Translations under genes and position numbers: made by a program
NCBI GenBank assembly: GCA_947494825.1
Contig: CANLWN010000005.1
Coordinates: forward strand, 1-64,000
DNA length: 64,000 nucleotides
Direction: 5' to 3'
Origin: an uncultured Flavobacteriaceae bacterium
GTDB taxonomy: Bacteria; Bacteroidota; Bacteroidia; Flavobacteriales; Flavobacteriaceae
Shown here: piece after piece, positions 26,175 through 38,360 of the stretch
Layout of the letters: the number at the start of each line of letters is the position of its first letter
Numbering within the stretch: position 1 is the stretch's first letter
The notes under the pieces: generated by a model
What the model was told of the DNA's origin: nothing
What the model saw: only the letters and a program-made list of their open reading frames with translations
Databases searched by the model: none

Positions 26175-27509
26175 TTATTGGGAAACGTATTTTAGCGCTT
26201 CGGGCATAGGGATGCGCTTACCGTCTTTATACGCAACGATGTATGAAGAAGTATACCCTTTTGCATCGGCGTTGGACTTCAATAGTTTTGCCTCAAAATG
26301 GGTGCTGACATTGCCGTACATGTATCGGAAAAGGTTTTTGTACGGTTCTTTGGACAGTCTATTCAGACCATGGAAATCTTCGGCCCTTAACGGTAAATCT
26401 TTGGAACTGGCCAATATTTGCACCTTAAAAATGATATCATGCATCTTTTCTGCCGGCGCCTGTTTCCCGTTGGTGGCCATCTCGGTAACTTCCTTTTTTT
26501 CTTCGGGAATACCAGCCTCCTCCTTTGGCGGTTTTATGGCCTCCACGGCTAGGGCGACCTCCTTTTTAGGCAGGTCCTTGATCTCCTTGGCCTCCATTTC
26601 ATCCTTGGCAACCGTCTTTTCCGTTACCGTTTGCGCGACCTGCTCCTCCTTTGTGGGCGTGGGATCCTCCTTTACGGGATCGGGTTCTTCCTGGTTTGAG
26701 ACAATCTCGGCAGGGTTTGGGATATCGGCCACTTTTATGTTTTCCTTGTAGTTTAGAATAGCTTCGGCAATGGCCCTGCCCATTTCTGACTGTCCGGTCC
26801 TGGAGTTAAGGTAGCTTCCCTCTGATTTGTTGGTCAAAAAGCCCGTCTCTATGAGCACACTGGGCATAAAGGTTTGATGAAGCACGATAAATCCTGCCTG
26901 TTTCACCTTTCTATTGTTCCGTTTTAACTTCTTGGAAAAATTATCCTGCATTAATTTCGCCAGCAGGATGCTCTGATCCAAAAACTCCTCTTGCATAATG
27001 GTAAGGCCGATGACCGATTCAGGAGAATTGATATCATATTCGGCATAGCGGGATTCGTAATTGTCCTCCAGATAGATTACTGAATTTTCCTTTTTGGCAA
27101 TCTCAAAGTTCTGTTTGTTGGCATGTAGTCCCAATACAAAGGTACCAGCCCCATGGGCATCGGAGGTATGCGAATCGCAATGTACGGACACAAAAAGATC
27201 GGCATTGGCCTTATTGGCAATCTCCCCCCTCACGTACAAGTCCACAAAGGTGTCGTCCTTGCGCGTATAGATTACCTCTACTCCGGGGTTCTTGGATAAG
27301 ATTTCGCCCACTTTGAGGACAATGTTCAAGGCGATGTTTTTTTCCAGGTACCCGTTTCCCAAATTTCCAGGATCGTGCCCCCCGTGGCCCGCATCGAGAA
27401 CAACGATGAATTTATCCGAATCCCGATTTTCGGCATCATTGTCGACGAAAGATGTCAACAACCACATGAGCAACAAAAAGGGAATAAAAAAAATCTGCTT
27501 CATTTTCAT
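26175..27509 (-). CDS. N-acetylmuramoyl-L-alanine amidase (Amidase_3) with SPOR-like tail
   Basis: The 444-residue protein (start at the ATG of MKMKQIFF; a TTG three codons upstream is less likely) has a signal peptide and then a zinc amidase domain. VVLDAGHGGHDPGNLG carries the first zinc His, SVHCDSH a second, and VLIETGFLTNKSEG the catalytic Glu. A Pro/Lys/Glu-rich linker of about 100 residues follows. The last 80 residues (IIFKVQILASSKDLPL... SYIVAYKDGKRI) resemble a SPOR peptidoglycan-binding domain. It cuts the amide bond between MurNAc and the stem peptide in the periplasm during cell separation or turnover. It is divergent from lptD, 131 bases apart. Confidence 0.9.
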   Translation of the reverse strand: MKMKQIFFIPFLLLMWLLTSFVDNDAENRDSDKFIVVLDAGHGGHDPGNLGNGYLEKNIALNIVLKVGEILSKNPGVEVIYTRKDDTFVDLYVRGEIANKANADLFVSVHCDSHTSDAHGAGTFVLGLHANKQNFEIAKKENSVIYLEDNYESRYAEYDINSPESVIGLTIMQEEFLDQSILLAKLMQDNFSKKLKRNNRKVKQAGFIVLHQTFMPSVLIETGFLTNKSEGSYLNSRTGQSEMGRAIAEAILNYKENIKVADIPNPAEIVSNQEEPDPVKEDPTPTKEEQVAQTVTEKTVAKDEMEAKEIKDLPKKEVALAVEAIKPPKEEAGIPEEKKEVTEMATNGKQAPAEKMHDIIFKVQILASSKDLPLRAEDFHGLNRLSKEPYKNLFRYMYGNVSTHFEAKLLKSNADAKGYTSSYIVAYKDGKRIPMPEALKYVSQ

Positions 27510-27586
27510 GTCAACCAAGGTGTTTTGATGCTTTTATTATGGTTAAATTTATTGTAATACGCTACAGGCGGAATAAAAAATATATG

Positions 27587-27594
27587 TAAGTTTG
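27587..27594 (+). promoter_or_regulatory. Possible -7 box for lptD
   Basis: TAAGTTTG is a full match to the flavobacterial -7 consensus TAnnTTTG and lies 46 bases before the TTG start of lptD in the divergent amidase/lptD gap. A correctly spaced -33 TTG is not visible. Confidence 0.45.
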
Positions 27595-27640
27595 GTCCCA
27601 AAAACTAGGCCAAACCTTTACAAAAATAGGATATAAAGCT

Positions 27641-30343
27641 TTGCAATCAAACAAACATTATCTACTTTTCCTATTGCTGCTCTTGTTTGGCACCCTTTTC
27701 ATATTTGCTCAAGAAGATCCCATTAAGCCCCTCCCTATTAAAGCGGTGAACGATAGCATCGTAGCACCACTACTCCCTCCGGATATCATCAGGGATAGCA
27801 CTGCGGTAGACTCCACAGAGGTAGATTCCTTGAACGCAAAGCAACCTTTATTGCTCGATAAAATAAAATACAAGGCCAAGGATTACGTGAAATTGAGCCA
27901 GAAAGACCAAAAGATATATTTGTACAACGAGGCCGAGATCTATTACCAAGATACAGAACTAAAGGCCGGGGTCATTGTAATGGACTACATCAACAATGAG
28001 GTATATGCGGGGCGTATTAGGGACTCTTTGGGCAATTATACACAAATCCCGTATTTTAAGCAAGGTACCAACGAGGTCTACCCCGATTCCATCCGTTTTA
28101 ACTTTGATACCCAAAAAGCGCTCATCTGGAATTCCAGGACAGAGCAGCAGGCGGGCCTGGGCCAATTGGGCAGTGATGCCATGAAGGTATATGCGAAAAT
28201 CACAAAAAAAGAGAACGATTCGGTCTATTTCCTAAATGAGGGCAAACTTACTACCTCAAAGGATACGGTTGACCCGGACTACTATATCCGGGTAAAAAAG
28301 GCAAAATTTGTTCCCAAAAAGAAGGTCATCGCCGGGTTCAGCAATTTGTATATCGTGGATGTTCCCACACCCATTGCCTTGCCCTTTGCCTATTTCCCTT
28401 TGACCACAGGGCGCACCGCAGGGCTTATATTCCCTACTTTTGGTAACGACCCCGATCGCGGCTATTTTCTGCAGAACGGTGGCTATTATTTTCCGTTCAG
28501 CGACTATGCCGATCTCTCGGTGCTGGGGGATTTTTACACGAACGGTAGTTATGGTTTTCGCGGGGAAAGTGTCTATGCAAAACGTTATAAGTTTAGAGGA
28601 AGGGTATATTTCAGTTTTGAAAACATCATTAACAGCCAAAAAGGTTTTGATGATTTTAGTCGTACCACCAGTTACCAAATACAGATAAGCCATACACAGG
28701 ATCAGAAGTCCAATCCCAATTCCAGGCTTTCCGCCTCGGTCAATTTGGGAAGTAGCAACGTTTTCAGAAATTCGCTCCTACAGCAAAATTTGCCCAATAC
28801 ACAGATCAACAACCTATCATCTTCGATCTCTTATTCCAAGACATTCCCGTCCTATCCATCGGTAAATTTGAGCCTAACCGCTACACATAATCAGAACACC
28901 AATACAGAAATCATAAATCTCACCCTGCCTACCCTGCAGGCCAGTATGGAGCGGATCTATCCCTTTGCCAAAAGGGACGGAATAAAAAAGGGAGTAGTTC
29001 AGAATATCAATTTTCAATATGATGTCAATGCCCAAAACAGTATACAGACCAACGACGATGACTTTTTCACCGCAAAGATGTTCGATGATGCGCGGGTTGG
29101 TGCAAGACATCGCATCCCTTTCAATACGAACTTTAAATTGGCCAAGTACTTCAGCGTGAGTTTGGGAGGGTCTTATGAGGATGTTTGGACACTGGAGACC
29201 ATTGACCAGAGTTTGGACCCTAACACCTTAACAGTGGTTAGGGATACCATTAGCGGATTTGACCGCTTTAATCAATACAACTTTAGCGCCAGTGTGGGAA
29301 CCACGCTCTATGGAACCTTCAATTTTGGGGAGGACAAAAAATTTCAGGCGCTACGCCATGTAATGCGGCCCAGTGTCAGCTACGGCTACGCGCCCTCTTT
29401 TGAGCAATTTTATGACGAATACTTGGATGCAAGCGGTAATTCCGTGCAGTTTACTAGGTTTCAGGGCGGGATATACGGTGTCCCTAGGCTTGGTAAATCC
29501 AATTCGCTGAGTTTCTCCCTGGCCAACACCCTGGAAGCCAAAGTGCGCGACCGCGATTCTACGGCTACTGAGCCCAAAAAAATATCGATCTTGAACAGCT
29601 TTAATTTATCCTCGGGCTATAACTTCGAGGCCGATTCCTTGCGGATCAGTCCGGTGAGCATCACCGGTGGAACCGTTTTGTTCGACAACAAAATGAACAT
29701 TAATTTCGGGGCCAGCCTAGATCCCTATGCCATTGACAACAACGGCAGGCGCATCAATACCTTTAATATCGACAATGGGGGAAGCCTCTTTAGACTTACT
29801 ACTGCGCGATTAAACGTGGGCTATTCCCTAAGCAGCGAATTGTTCAACAAGCAAAAGGGGAAGAAGGATGAGGAAGAAATACAGGACGAGTACTCGGCTA
29901 CCAGTGGGGGCCGAACGGACGATCTTTTTGGACGGGCGACCAATTTTAACGATAGTAGAAACTTCCGAACCAGAAAGGATGATGACGGGCAGGTCGAAAA
30001 TCCGGTCTATGGTACCAAAATCCCATGGGACCTGAGGTTGCAGTACGCGGTTACCTACAGCAACTCCAACAGACAAAATGAATTTACCAACCATTCCCTG
30101 ATGTTTTCGGGAAATGTTACCCTATCCCCCCGTTGGGAAGTGGGGGTCTCCTCCGGTTACGATTTTAGGAACAAGGGGTTTACCCTTACCCAACTTCGCT
30201 TTGCGCGCGACCTCAAAAGTTTTAGGCTCAACTTTGATTGGACGCCTTTTGGAAACTTTGAGCGATGGTATTTCTTTATTGGCATAAAGAGCTCCATTCT
30301 CAGTGACCTAAAATGGGAAAATAGGAGTCAGCCCATACGTTAG
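27641..30343 (+). CDS. LptD-family LPS-assembly outer-membrane protein
   Basis: A TTG start is used because the signal peptide (NKHYLLFLLLLLFGTLFIFAQ) begins there and an upstream ATG is absent. The 900-residue protein has an N-terminal OstA/LptA-like beta-jellyroll region (about 60-220, DYVKLSQKDQKIYLYNEAEIYYQ). A large beta-barrel follows, starting around YFPLTTGRTAGLIFPTFG. Bacteroidota proteins of this kind are annotated as LptD homologues that insert lipopolysaccharide into the outer leaflet. It runs divergently from the amidase gene, and the RidA gene follows after 43 bases. The orthology is accepted for the group, though sequence identity to proteobacterial LptD is low. Confidence 0.88.
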   Translation: MQSNKHYLLFLLLLLFGTLFIFAQEDPIKPLPIKAVNDSIVAPLLPPDIIRDSTAVDSTEVDSLNAKQPLLLDKIKYKAKDYVKLSQKDQKIYLYNEAEIYYQDTELKAGVIVMDYINNEVYAGRIRDSLGNYTQIPYFKQGTNEVYPDSIRFNFDTQKALIWNSRTEQQAGLGQLGSDAMKVYAKITKKENDSVYFLNEGKLTTSKDTVDPDYYIRVKKAKFVPKKKVIAGFSNLYIVDVPTPIALPFAYFPLTTGRTAGLIFPTFGNDPDRGYFLQNGGYYFPFSDYADLSVLGDFYTNGSYGFRGESVYAKRYKFRGRVYFSFENIINSQKGFDDFSRTTSYQIQISHTQDQKSNPNSRLSASVNLGSSNVFRNSLLQQNLPNTQINNLSSSISYSKTFPSYPSVNLSLTATHNQNTNTEIINLTLPTLQASMERIYPFAKRDGIKKGVVQNINFQYDVNAQNSIQTNDDDFFTAKMFDDARVGARHRIPFNTNFKLAKYFSVSLGGSYEDVWTLETIDQSLDPNTLTVVRDTISGFDRFNQYNFSASVGTTLYGTFNFGEDKKFQALRHVMRPSVSYGYAPSFEQFYDEYLDASGNSVQFTRFQGGIYGVPRLGKSNSLSFSLANTLEAKVRDRDSTATEPKKISILNSFNLSSGYNFEADSLRISPVSITGGTVLFDNKMNINFGASLDPYAIDNNGRRINTFNIDNGGSLFRLTTARLNVGYSLSSELFNKQKGKKDEEEIQDEYSATSGGRTDDLFGRATNFNDSRNFRTRKDDDGQVENPVYGTKIPWDLRLQYAVTYSNSNRQNEFTNHSLMFSGNVTLSPRWEVGVSSGYDFRNKGFTLTQLRFARDLKSFRLNFDWTPFGNFERWYFFIGIKSSILSDLKWENRSQPIR

Positions 30344-30386
30344 TAGGTATTTTTAAGTTTAATTTTATTCGCTAAACCCAATATCA

Positions 30387-30773
30387 ATGAAAAAAATTAT
30401 CACCACCCCGAACGCTCCGGCGCCCATAGGACCTTATAACCAGGCCGTACTAAGCGGCAACACCCTTTATATTTCCGGTCAGACGCCAATAGATCCCGCC
30501 ACGGGAGAATTGGTAAAGGATAATATAAAATTAGAGACCAAACAGTGCATGGAAAATTTGAAGGCTATCCTTCTGGCGGCCGGCATGAGCTTTGAACATG
30601 TAGTTAAAACTTCCATTTTTGTAAAGGACATGCATCAGTTTGCAGCGGTGAACGAGGTCTATGGCGCTTATTTTAATAGCGATACCGCACCAGCAAGGGA
30701 AACCGTAGAAGTGGCCAATTTACCTATGTTCGTACATGTGGAAATTTCCATGATCGCGGTAAAGGACGAATAA
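30387..30773 (+). CDS. RidA-family enamine/imine deaminase
   Basis: The 128-residue protein matches the YjgF/YER057c/UK114 family over its whole length: APAPIGPYNQAV near the start, LYISGQTPIDPATGEL, and VKTSIFVKDMHQFAAVNEVY. The conserved Arg of the active site lies in PARETVEVANLP, slightly different from the usual PARSxVEVARLP. RidA hydrolyses reactive 2-aminoacrylate and related imines made by PLP enzymes in the cytoplasm. It ends 21 bases from the convergent GlcNAc-kinase-like gene. Confidence 0.93.
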   Translation: MKKIITTPNAPAPIGPYNQAVLSGNTLYISGQTPIDPATGELVKDNIKLETKQCMENLKAILLAAGMSFEHVVKTSIFVKDMHQFAAVNEVYGAYFNSDTAPARETVEVANLPMFVHVEISMIAVKDE

Positions 30774-30794
30774 TATAGGGGTTCCCGATCCGAT

Positions 30795-31646
30795 CTAAAC
30801 GTTCCCCTTGTGAAATTCCATAAGGCCTTCTATGGGTCTTTGCCGGATTACCCCGAGTATTAGGTCGTTCCTTTCGATTACGGCCGTGAGTTCTTCCCTG
30901 AGATAATGGGCTATACTGCCTACAAAATTGATAGGTACCTTGGTGGCCAGTTCAAACTGCATGATGTTGTTGTTCACAAACTGCTGAAACCCCTTGTCTA
31001 TTACACCCTTGCAGTAAGGATGGTCTTTGTTTTCCACAATAAATCTGGCAAAAGTGGCCAAATAGGTATTGGGGTTCGGCTGCTTGTACAGATTTTCCTT
31101 AATGACATCGGGACCTAGATCATACTCGCTGGCAAACTTTAAGGCCAGCGTCTGGGGCATTTTGTGGAAGTAGTAATCGCGTAGCAGCTTTCTACCAAAA
31201 AAATTACCGCTGCCGTCATCCATAAGAATATATCCCAATGCGGTCACTTTTTGAAAAAGCTGATGTCCGTCGTAATAACTACAGTTGGATCCTGTACCCA
31301 AAATGCATACAATGCCCTGATGACCGATTTTGGTTGTGGCGAACACCGCTGCATAGGTGTCTTCCTTTACCTCACATACCGCCTTGGGGAAGAAGTTTTT
31401 AAAAATATCCTTCAAGAACTGCTTCATCCTATCCGTACCACAGCCCGCACCGTAGAAATGCACGTGTGTTACCTCCATTTTGTTCTCGGAAAGTTCAAAA
31501 TTATTGGCCAAGCGATCTTCTATGACCTCACGGGTCAGCACTTCCGGACTTAATCCCAGGGTACGGGTAAGGAATAGCTGATTTCCCTGGTCATCCAGGG
31601 CGATCCAATCCGACTTTGTGGCACCACTATCAACGATTAATATCAT
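30795..31646 (-). CDS. BadF/BadG-type ATPase, N-acetylglucosamine-kinase-like
   Basis: This 283-residue member of the ASKHA fold starts with the phosphate-1 loop ILIVDSGATKSDWIALDD. CILGTGSNCSYYDG supplies the phosphate-2 region, and the ILMDDGSGNFFGRKLL segment is typical of Bacteroidota GlcNAc-kinase-like proteins. It likely phosphorylates GlcNAc or a related amino sugar released during wall turnover, fitting the GH3 enzyme at 19396 and the amidase at 26175. It lies downstream of gapA, separated by a strong hairpin, so it probably has its own promoter. Confidence 0.8.
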   Translation of the reverse strand: MILIVDSGATKSDWIALDDQGNQLFLTRTLGLSPEVLTREVIEDRLANNFELSENKMEVTHVHFYGAGCGTDRMKQFLKDIFKNFFPKAVCEVKEDTYAAVFATTKIGHQGIVCILGTGSNCSYYDGHQLFQKVTALGYILMDDGSGNFFGRKLLRDYYFHKMPQTLALKFASEYDLGPDVIKENLYKQPNPNTYLATFARFIVENKDHPYCKGVIDKGFQQFVNNNIMQFELATKVPINFVGSIAHYLREELTAVIERNDLILGVIRQRPIEGLMEFHKGNV

Positions 31647-31658
31647 ATATGCGCATTT

Positions 31659-31709
31659 AAAAGCGCTTCCTGAAAGGAAGAAACTCGAAAATCTCTCGCT
31701 TTCAGGAAG
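31659..31709 (-). terminator. Rho-independent-type terminator after gapA
   Basis: CTTCCTGAAAG (31666-31676) and CTTTCAGGAAG (31699-31709) form a perfect 11-bp stem. On the minus strand the stem is followed by CGCTTTTAAA, a short U-tract. It sits 18 bases past the gapA stop and closes the pfkA-gapA unit. Confidence 0.7.
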
Positions 31710-31727
31710 TTAGCTCAAGCAAAGGTT

Positions 31728-33739
<2,012 letters not shown>

Positions 33740-33765
33740 TAAAAATTTTAAGAAGGTAAAACTAG

Positions 33766-33773
33766 CAAACTTA
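33766..33773 (-). promoter_or_regulatory. Possible -7 box for the pfkA-gapA operon
   Basis: On the minus strand TAAGTTTG fully matches TAnnTTTG, 26 bases before the pfkA start and inside the gap after tamB. A -33 TTG at the usual distance is not clear. A short dyad, ACCCTA-TTT-TAGGGT (33797-33811), lies just upstream. Confidence 0.45.
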
Positions 33774-33883
33774 TTTTAATTACGTGAAGTAGGCCCACCC
33801 TATTTTAGGGTTCCTTGAAACTTCAAACGTTTTCGTTAATAATTTTTATCCTACCAGGCGAAAAAAATAACAAAAAGGGAGTG

Positions 33884-36800
33884 TTAAGGACGATTATTCA
33901 GCGTTTTTGGCTTCTGCGTAAATTGGATGAGACTATCCTTCCCCATAATGTTTTGAGGTTTGAGATCAGGTTCGGGGGTTTGAACTTCCGGTTTGGGTTT
34001 CTTTTTAAAAATTTTCCCCATCAACTCCTTAAAATTATTAAAGTCTACCTCGTACGAAAGTCCCACACCCTGGGTATACCCCTGTCGGTCCGCCAAAAAC
34101 TGCTGTATCTCATTCTCGCGGTTAAAAATCTTGGCCCGTAAGGTACCATCCTCGTTAAGCAATACCTGAACTTCCACATCGCCGGCCACAATGGTTTCGC
34201 TTACTCCGCCAACAGGCACCCCAAACTCCCCGTTCAAAAGGATACGGTCACTTATTTGGGTAGATACGGTTACGCCGATGCGGTTCTCGGTCTGCACATC
34301 GGCACTGGGGTCCAGATACCCCTGCTCATAGGACACGCCAAGGTCAAATTTACTATTGTCTCCTGCCAAAACCTGATTCAAAAGGCCCGAAGCGGTCTGT
34401 ATAAGGTTCCCGGTAACAGCTTGCTGGTTAATACCGGTGCTTTCATTGACAAAGGTACCCTGGGCCAGCAGAAAAAATGCGTTTCTTTCCTCTACCGTAG
34501 GGTCCTGTAACCGATACTCCAATTCGGATTTAATGATCGAATTGGTCCCTGGAAACTCAATGTTGAACTCAAAATTGGGCCGTTCCAGTTCCTCTGTCAG
34601 CCTTACGACCACATCGGTGGGTATACGGCCGGTAAAACCTGCGTTATCCAATAGCGGGGAGGGATTCGCATTTAAGGAATATACCGCTTCCATATTCAAT
34701 CGGGCCGCCAAGGGATCCCCTTCCCATAAAATGGTACCTCCAGGCCTAACGGTAAAAGTCTTGTCTATAACGCCCCCAAACCTATAGTTGTACTCTCCGG
34801 TCACCGCCACGAACTCACCGTACATATTGAACTTCCCGTTGGTGTTAATTTCGATGAGCAGGATACCCTCTCCGGTTCCCTTGAGGGAACTGCCCGTTTT
34901 CTGATCTACCACGATCTCTACTTCTGCATCTGGTGTAACGTCCAGGTCAAACACCAGTTCCAGTCCCTCATAGTCGCGCAGCACCCGCTGTTCTTCTATG
35001 GTCCTTATATCGTTCCGTTCAATAAAATTGATAAAGGAGTAATCCCCTACACTTGCAATATCGCTCAACGGTATTTTCAGGGATGTTCCCGGGGCTGTAG
35101 ATCCGTCCACATTAATGGTCAAAGCGCTCGTTGGGCCAAATATCCTACCGGTACCGTTAAAAAACCCGGTACCGTAGTACAGTACCTCTTCCTCAAATTC
35201 CGTGTTCAGTATCAGAAACCTATCATTATTGGAATCCAAGTCCAGATCCAAGCGCCAGTCGCCAAAACCGGTGTGGCTTATCGTGCCATCAATATTGGCC
35301 TTGGTATCGTAGGCCACGTCCGTTAGCCCTATATTCTCAAAATAAAAGGTTTGATCAAAAAGTCGCACCCTGGAATTGGGTGCAAAAGCATAGTCCACAT
35401 TTAAATACGGTATCCCCAAACCAGCATCGTTCAGGGTCAATTGGCCGCTAATATCCGGGTTTTTGATATCCCCTATGATCCTGGCGCTGCCGTTGATATA
35501 TCCCCTGATATTTGTAATTACCCCCTCGCCCAAGGGACTAAAGGGCGCCATTTCAAAATCATTGAAATTGGCCAATAAGTTGGCCTTGGGATTATTGTTC
35601 TGATTGGTGATATTGCCTATGACACTTAGCTTCTCCCTGCCATTATCCGTAATTTGGGTATTCACCACAAAATCCGTTAGGTCCCGATTTCCGACAATGC
35701 CTATGGCCAAATTGCCCAGTCTTGCCTTATTGACCGAGAAATCCGTAATTGCCAAATTGGACGAGGGCAAATAGACATCGTCTTTTTGCAGGATATTCAA
35801 GGTACCGTTTACTTCACCTTGTAGCTTTAGGCTATCTATGGCCGGGGTTATCTTATCAAGGGATACTATTTTAAATTGGAGTTCCAAATCCTTATAGGTA
35901 GAATCGGCCAGTTGGCCCCTAAGTCTTATTTGTTCTTTTCTGTTATTGTTCATTACGATTTCCTCGATCGTAATGCTATCCAAGGTCTTGTTTAGGATTA
36001 CCTTGTTCTTTGTGTTCCCCTCCCTATTGAGAACCCATTTGTTCCCTTTAAAACTGATATCGGACGTTTTTAGGCCAATAACAGACTTGTTCTGCTTGTT
36101 AAAGGTGTGGTAGAAGTTAAGGTTATAACTATCATCGTACTCACTCCCGCCCTGAAATTCCGTTCTAAAGAACAGTGTATCCTTAAGGGTGGTATTGATC
36201 AGGCTAAAATTCTTGACGTCATAATAAATGGTGGAAACATCTTCTACCGATACAAAGGTGTTGAACAAGGGGTTCTTGTTGTCTACCTTTACATCTATAT
36301 TGTCCATTTTATTTCCGAAAGCTGCAATACTGGGGGATTTAAAGATGAGCTTAAAGTCGCCCTCATCTGCTATGATATTGCCCCTTATAAAAGTATTGGG
36401 GCCAAAAGTGACTTCAGGAAAGAACACGTCTACGATCTTGTTGTAGATATTGAAATTAAAATCGAGACGCTGCCCCTCCGATATTTCGTAAGGTTTGTAG
36501 TTGGTATAAATACTACCGACGGAATTTTGCATTAATTTACCCAGCTCCCCCACTTTGAAGTATCCTTTCATATAACCGGTTATGATATCCGGCGAGTTGA
36601 TTTCTATGGTACGGCTCGAATCGGCCTCAAATTGGGATGAGATCTTAAAATCATCAAAGTAATAGGTGTCGTTCTTGTTTTGGTAATTGGTCTCGGAAAA
36701 CTTAATCTCGCCCACGATATTATCCTTGGTATTCCCGGTAATATCCATATTTACATGGCCCTTGAATACGGAAACACTGTCATTTATAAAATTCAACTTC

Positions 36801-38329
36801 TTTAGATCCGCATAATCCACCGACGCTATAAAGTTGAAATTGTTGCTATCCCCTTTGCCAAAGTCTGCCAATCCCTTAAAGTTGAATTTAAAGTTCTCGT
36901 CATTGCTAAGGAGTGAACCATCGAACAATTGTTCCTTTAGTATCCCGGACACCTTTAGGCCCTTGTAATCGTAGTTGTTGAACGTGAGATTGTACACTTC
37001 CCCGATGACCTCGGTATTCAGGTTTTCTTGCACAAAACCCCTGCCGTCCACATTAAAATCCAGGGAGGTCTTACCAAAGTTTTTATCCTGCAGGAAGTTC
37101 CCGATATCAAAATCGATAAAGGACACGAACCCCTTATAGGAAGCGTTGTCTATATCATCTATTTCCGTTAATTCCAAATCGGAATAACTACTGCCGATCG
37201 CCGTATTTATGTTCACCTTGGAAACAATGGAGGTTTCGGAAATCAACGCGTCTCCGCGAATGGTGAACCGCCCCAATCTTTGAAAGGAAGAAGGCAGGGA
37301 GTTTCCCAAAATATTGGGTAATAGGGACCGCAATTGATAATAACTGGTGGTGAGGTCCTTAATATCGGCATCCAACTCGAACGGCGCTTCCCTGCTGAAA
37401 AGATTTTTAAAGTTAAAATCCCCCCGAATCCCCGTCTGGTCCGATTGCACAAAGAGTCGTTCCATGTTCAGGTCGTTCAAAACACCGTTGACATCTGAGG
37501 AAAACGATACTTCTTTTCCCTTGCCGAATTGATCGTAAAGCAAGTTAATCTCATCCAGAGCTATGGTAGACTCGGCAAATGAAGCGGTGAGGTTCACCTT
37601 GTCCGTAAAGTTTGCAAAATCCTCCCTGTTGTAATTGAACACCAAATTGCCATTGAGGCTGGATTCGGGTGTATCTATATGCAAGGAGTCAAAACGCATC
37701 TGCTGTTTGGTATATTTAAACCCAGTGGCGAGCCGCTGTATCTTTAACCCTTCCTTACTGTGCAATGACAAGGCCTCAATTTCAGTGGTTACCTCAGGTC
37801 CCAAGATCTGAAAATCCGAAGCTTCTATATTTAATTCCTTAAAATCCAAGGTTTTAGGCTGTTCCAAATTTTCATCGATCAGTCTAAACCTACTCTCTTC
37901 AATCGTTACATCAGAGCTGGAAAAAAAGAAAGGAGGCGTTCCCGGCGCCCTAGGTTTTCCATCATCGAGCTTGTCCACAAAGATGCCCAGATTACTGTCC
38001 GGGGCATCCTTATACGTCTTCATCTTAAAATCGAGTTTTTCGATGTCGATATCGCCAAACTCAAGCTTGCCCCGTGCCATGTTGCGCATGCTGAGAATAG
38101 AGGTAGTAAGTTCATCGATATAAATCAGCGTATCCTTTTTGTAATCCTCCACGTAGATTCCCTCCATGGAAGCGTCCAGGGTAATCAGCGAAATGCGTAA
38201 CCTCTCTATATTGATATTGGTTCCAAATTCCGTATTGATGGAATCCGTCGCAAACCTGGCAAATCGAGTTTGTACAAAGGGCAAGGAAAGTACCACCGTA
38301 CCCAAAACAATGATCATGAGGACGACCAA
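33884..38329 (-). CDS. tamB: TamB-family translocation/assembly module protein (DUF490)
   Basis: This 1481-residue AsmA/TamB-like protein has an N-terminal membrane anchor (LMIIVLGTVVLSLPFVQTRF) and very long beta-rich repeats that form a hydrophobic groove. Its C-terminal DUF490 region (about 1150-1440) includes DGTLRAKIFNRENE. Such proteins bridge inner and outer membranes and move phospholipids or help outer-membrane protein assembly. The reported start is a TTG at 38329. Upstream codons in the same frame encode a basic IKKLRKILLR stretch typical of the true N-terminus, but no ATG, GTG or TTG lies between them and the stop further up. The gene is divergent from tsaD. Confidence 0.9.
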   Translation of the reverse strand: MVVLMIIVLGTVVLSLPFVQTRFARFATDSINTEFGTNINIERLRISLITLDASMEGIYVEDYKKDTLIYIDELTTSILSMRNMARGKLEFGDIDIEKLDFKMKTYKDAPDSNLGIFVDKLDDGKPRAPGTPPFFFSSSDVTIEESRFRLIDENLEQPKTLDFKELNIEASDFQILGPEVTTEIEALSLHSKEGLKIQRLATGFKYTKQQMRFDSLHIDTPESSLNGNLVFNYNREDFANFTDKVNLTASFAESTIALDEINLLYDQFGKGKEVSFSSDVNGVLNDLNMERLFVQSDQTGIRGDFNFKNLFSREAPFELDADIKDLTTSYYQLRSLLPNILGNSLPSSFQRLGRFTIRGDALISETSIVSKVNINTAIGSSYSDLELTEIDDIDNASYKGFVSFIDFDIGNFLQDKNFGKTSLDFNVDGRGFVQENLNTEVIGEVYNLTFNNYDYKGLKVSGILKEQLFDGSLLSNDENFKFNFKGLADFGKGDSNNFNFIASVDYADLKKLNFINDSVSVFKGHVNMDITGNTKDNIVGEIKFSETNYQNKNDTYYFDDFKISSQFEADSSRTIEINSPDIITGYMKGYFKVGELGKLMQNSVGSIYTNYKPYEISEGQRLDFNFNIYNKIVDVFFPEVTFGPNTFIRGNIIADEGDFKLIFKSPSIAAFGNKMDNIDVKVDNKNPLFNTFVSVEDVSTIYYDVKNFSLINTTLKDTLFFRTEFQGGSEYDDSYNLNFYHTFNKQNKSVIGLKTSDISFKGNKWVLNREGNTKNKVILNKTLDSITIEEIVMNNNRKEQIRLRGQLADSTYKDLELQFKIVSLDKITPAIDSLKLQGEVNGTLNILQKDDVYLPSSNLAITDFSVNKARLGNLAIGIVGNRDLTDFVVNTQITDNGREKLSVIGNITNQNNNPKANLLANFNDFEMAPFSPLGEGVITNIRGYINGSARIIGDIKNPDISGQLTLNDAGLGIPYLNVDYAFAPNSRVRLFDQTFYFENIGLTDVAYDTKANIDGTISHTGFGDWRLDLDLDSNNDRFLILNTEFEEEVLYYGTGFFNGTGRIFGPTSALTINVDGSTAPGTSLKIPLSDIASVGDYSFINFIERNDIRTIEEQRVLRDYEGLELVFDLDVTPDAEVEIVVDQKTGSSLKGTGEGILLIEINTNGKFNMYGEFVAVTGEYNYRFGGVIDKTFTVRPGGTILWEGDPLAARLNMEAVYSLNANPSPLLDNAGFTGRIPTDVVVRLTEELERPNFEFNIEFPGTNSIIKSELEYRLQDPTVEERNAFFLLAQGTFVNESTGINQQAVTGNLIQTASGLLNQVLAGDNSKFDLGVSYEQGYLDPSADVQTENRIGVTVSTQISDRILLNGEFGVPVGGVSETIVAGDVEVQVLLNEDGTLRAKIFNRENEIQQFLADRQGYTQGVGLSYEVDFNNFKELMGKIFKKKPKPEVQTPEPDLKPQNIMGKDSLIQFTQKPKTLNNRP

Positions 38330-38360
38330 GAGGGTTCTAAGCAGTATTTTTCTTAATTTT

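Noticed and set aside
33797-33811. ACCCTA-TTT-TAGGGT dyad as a tamB terminator
   Set aside because: A 6-bp stem with no following T-run on the minus strand; it is closer to the pfkA promoter and is mentioned there.
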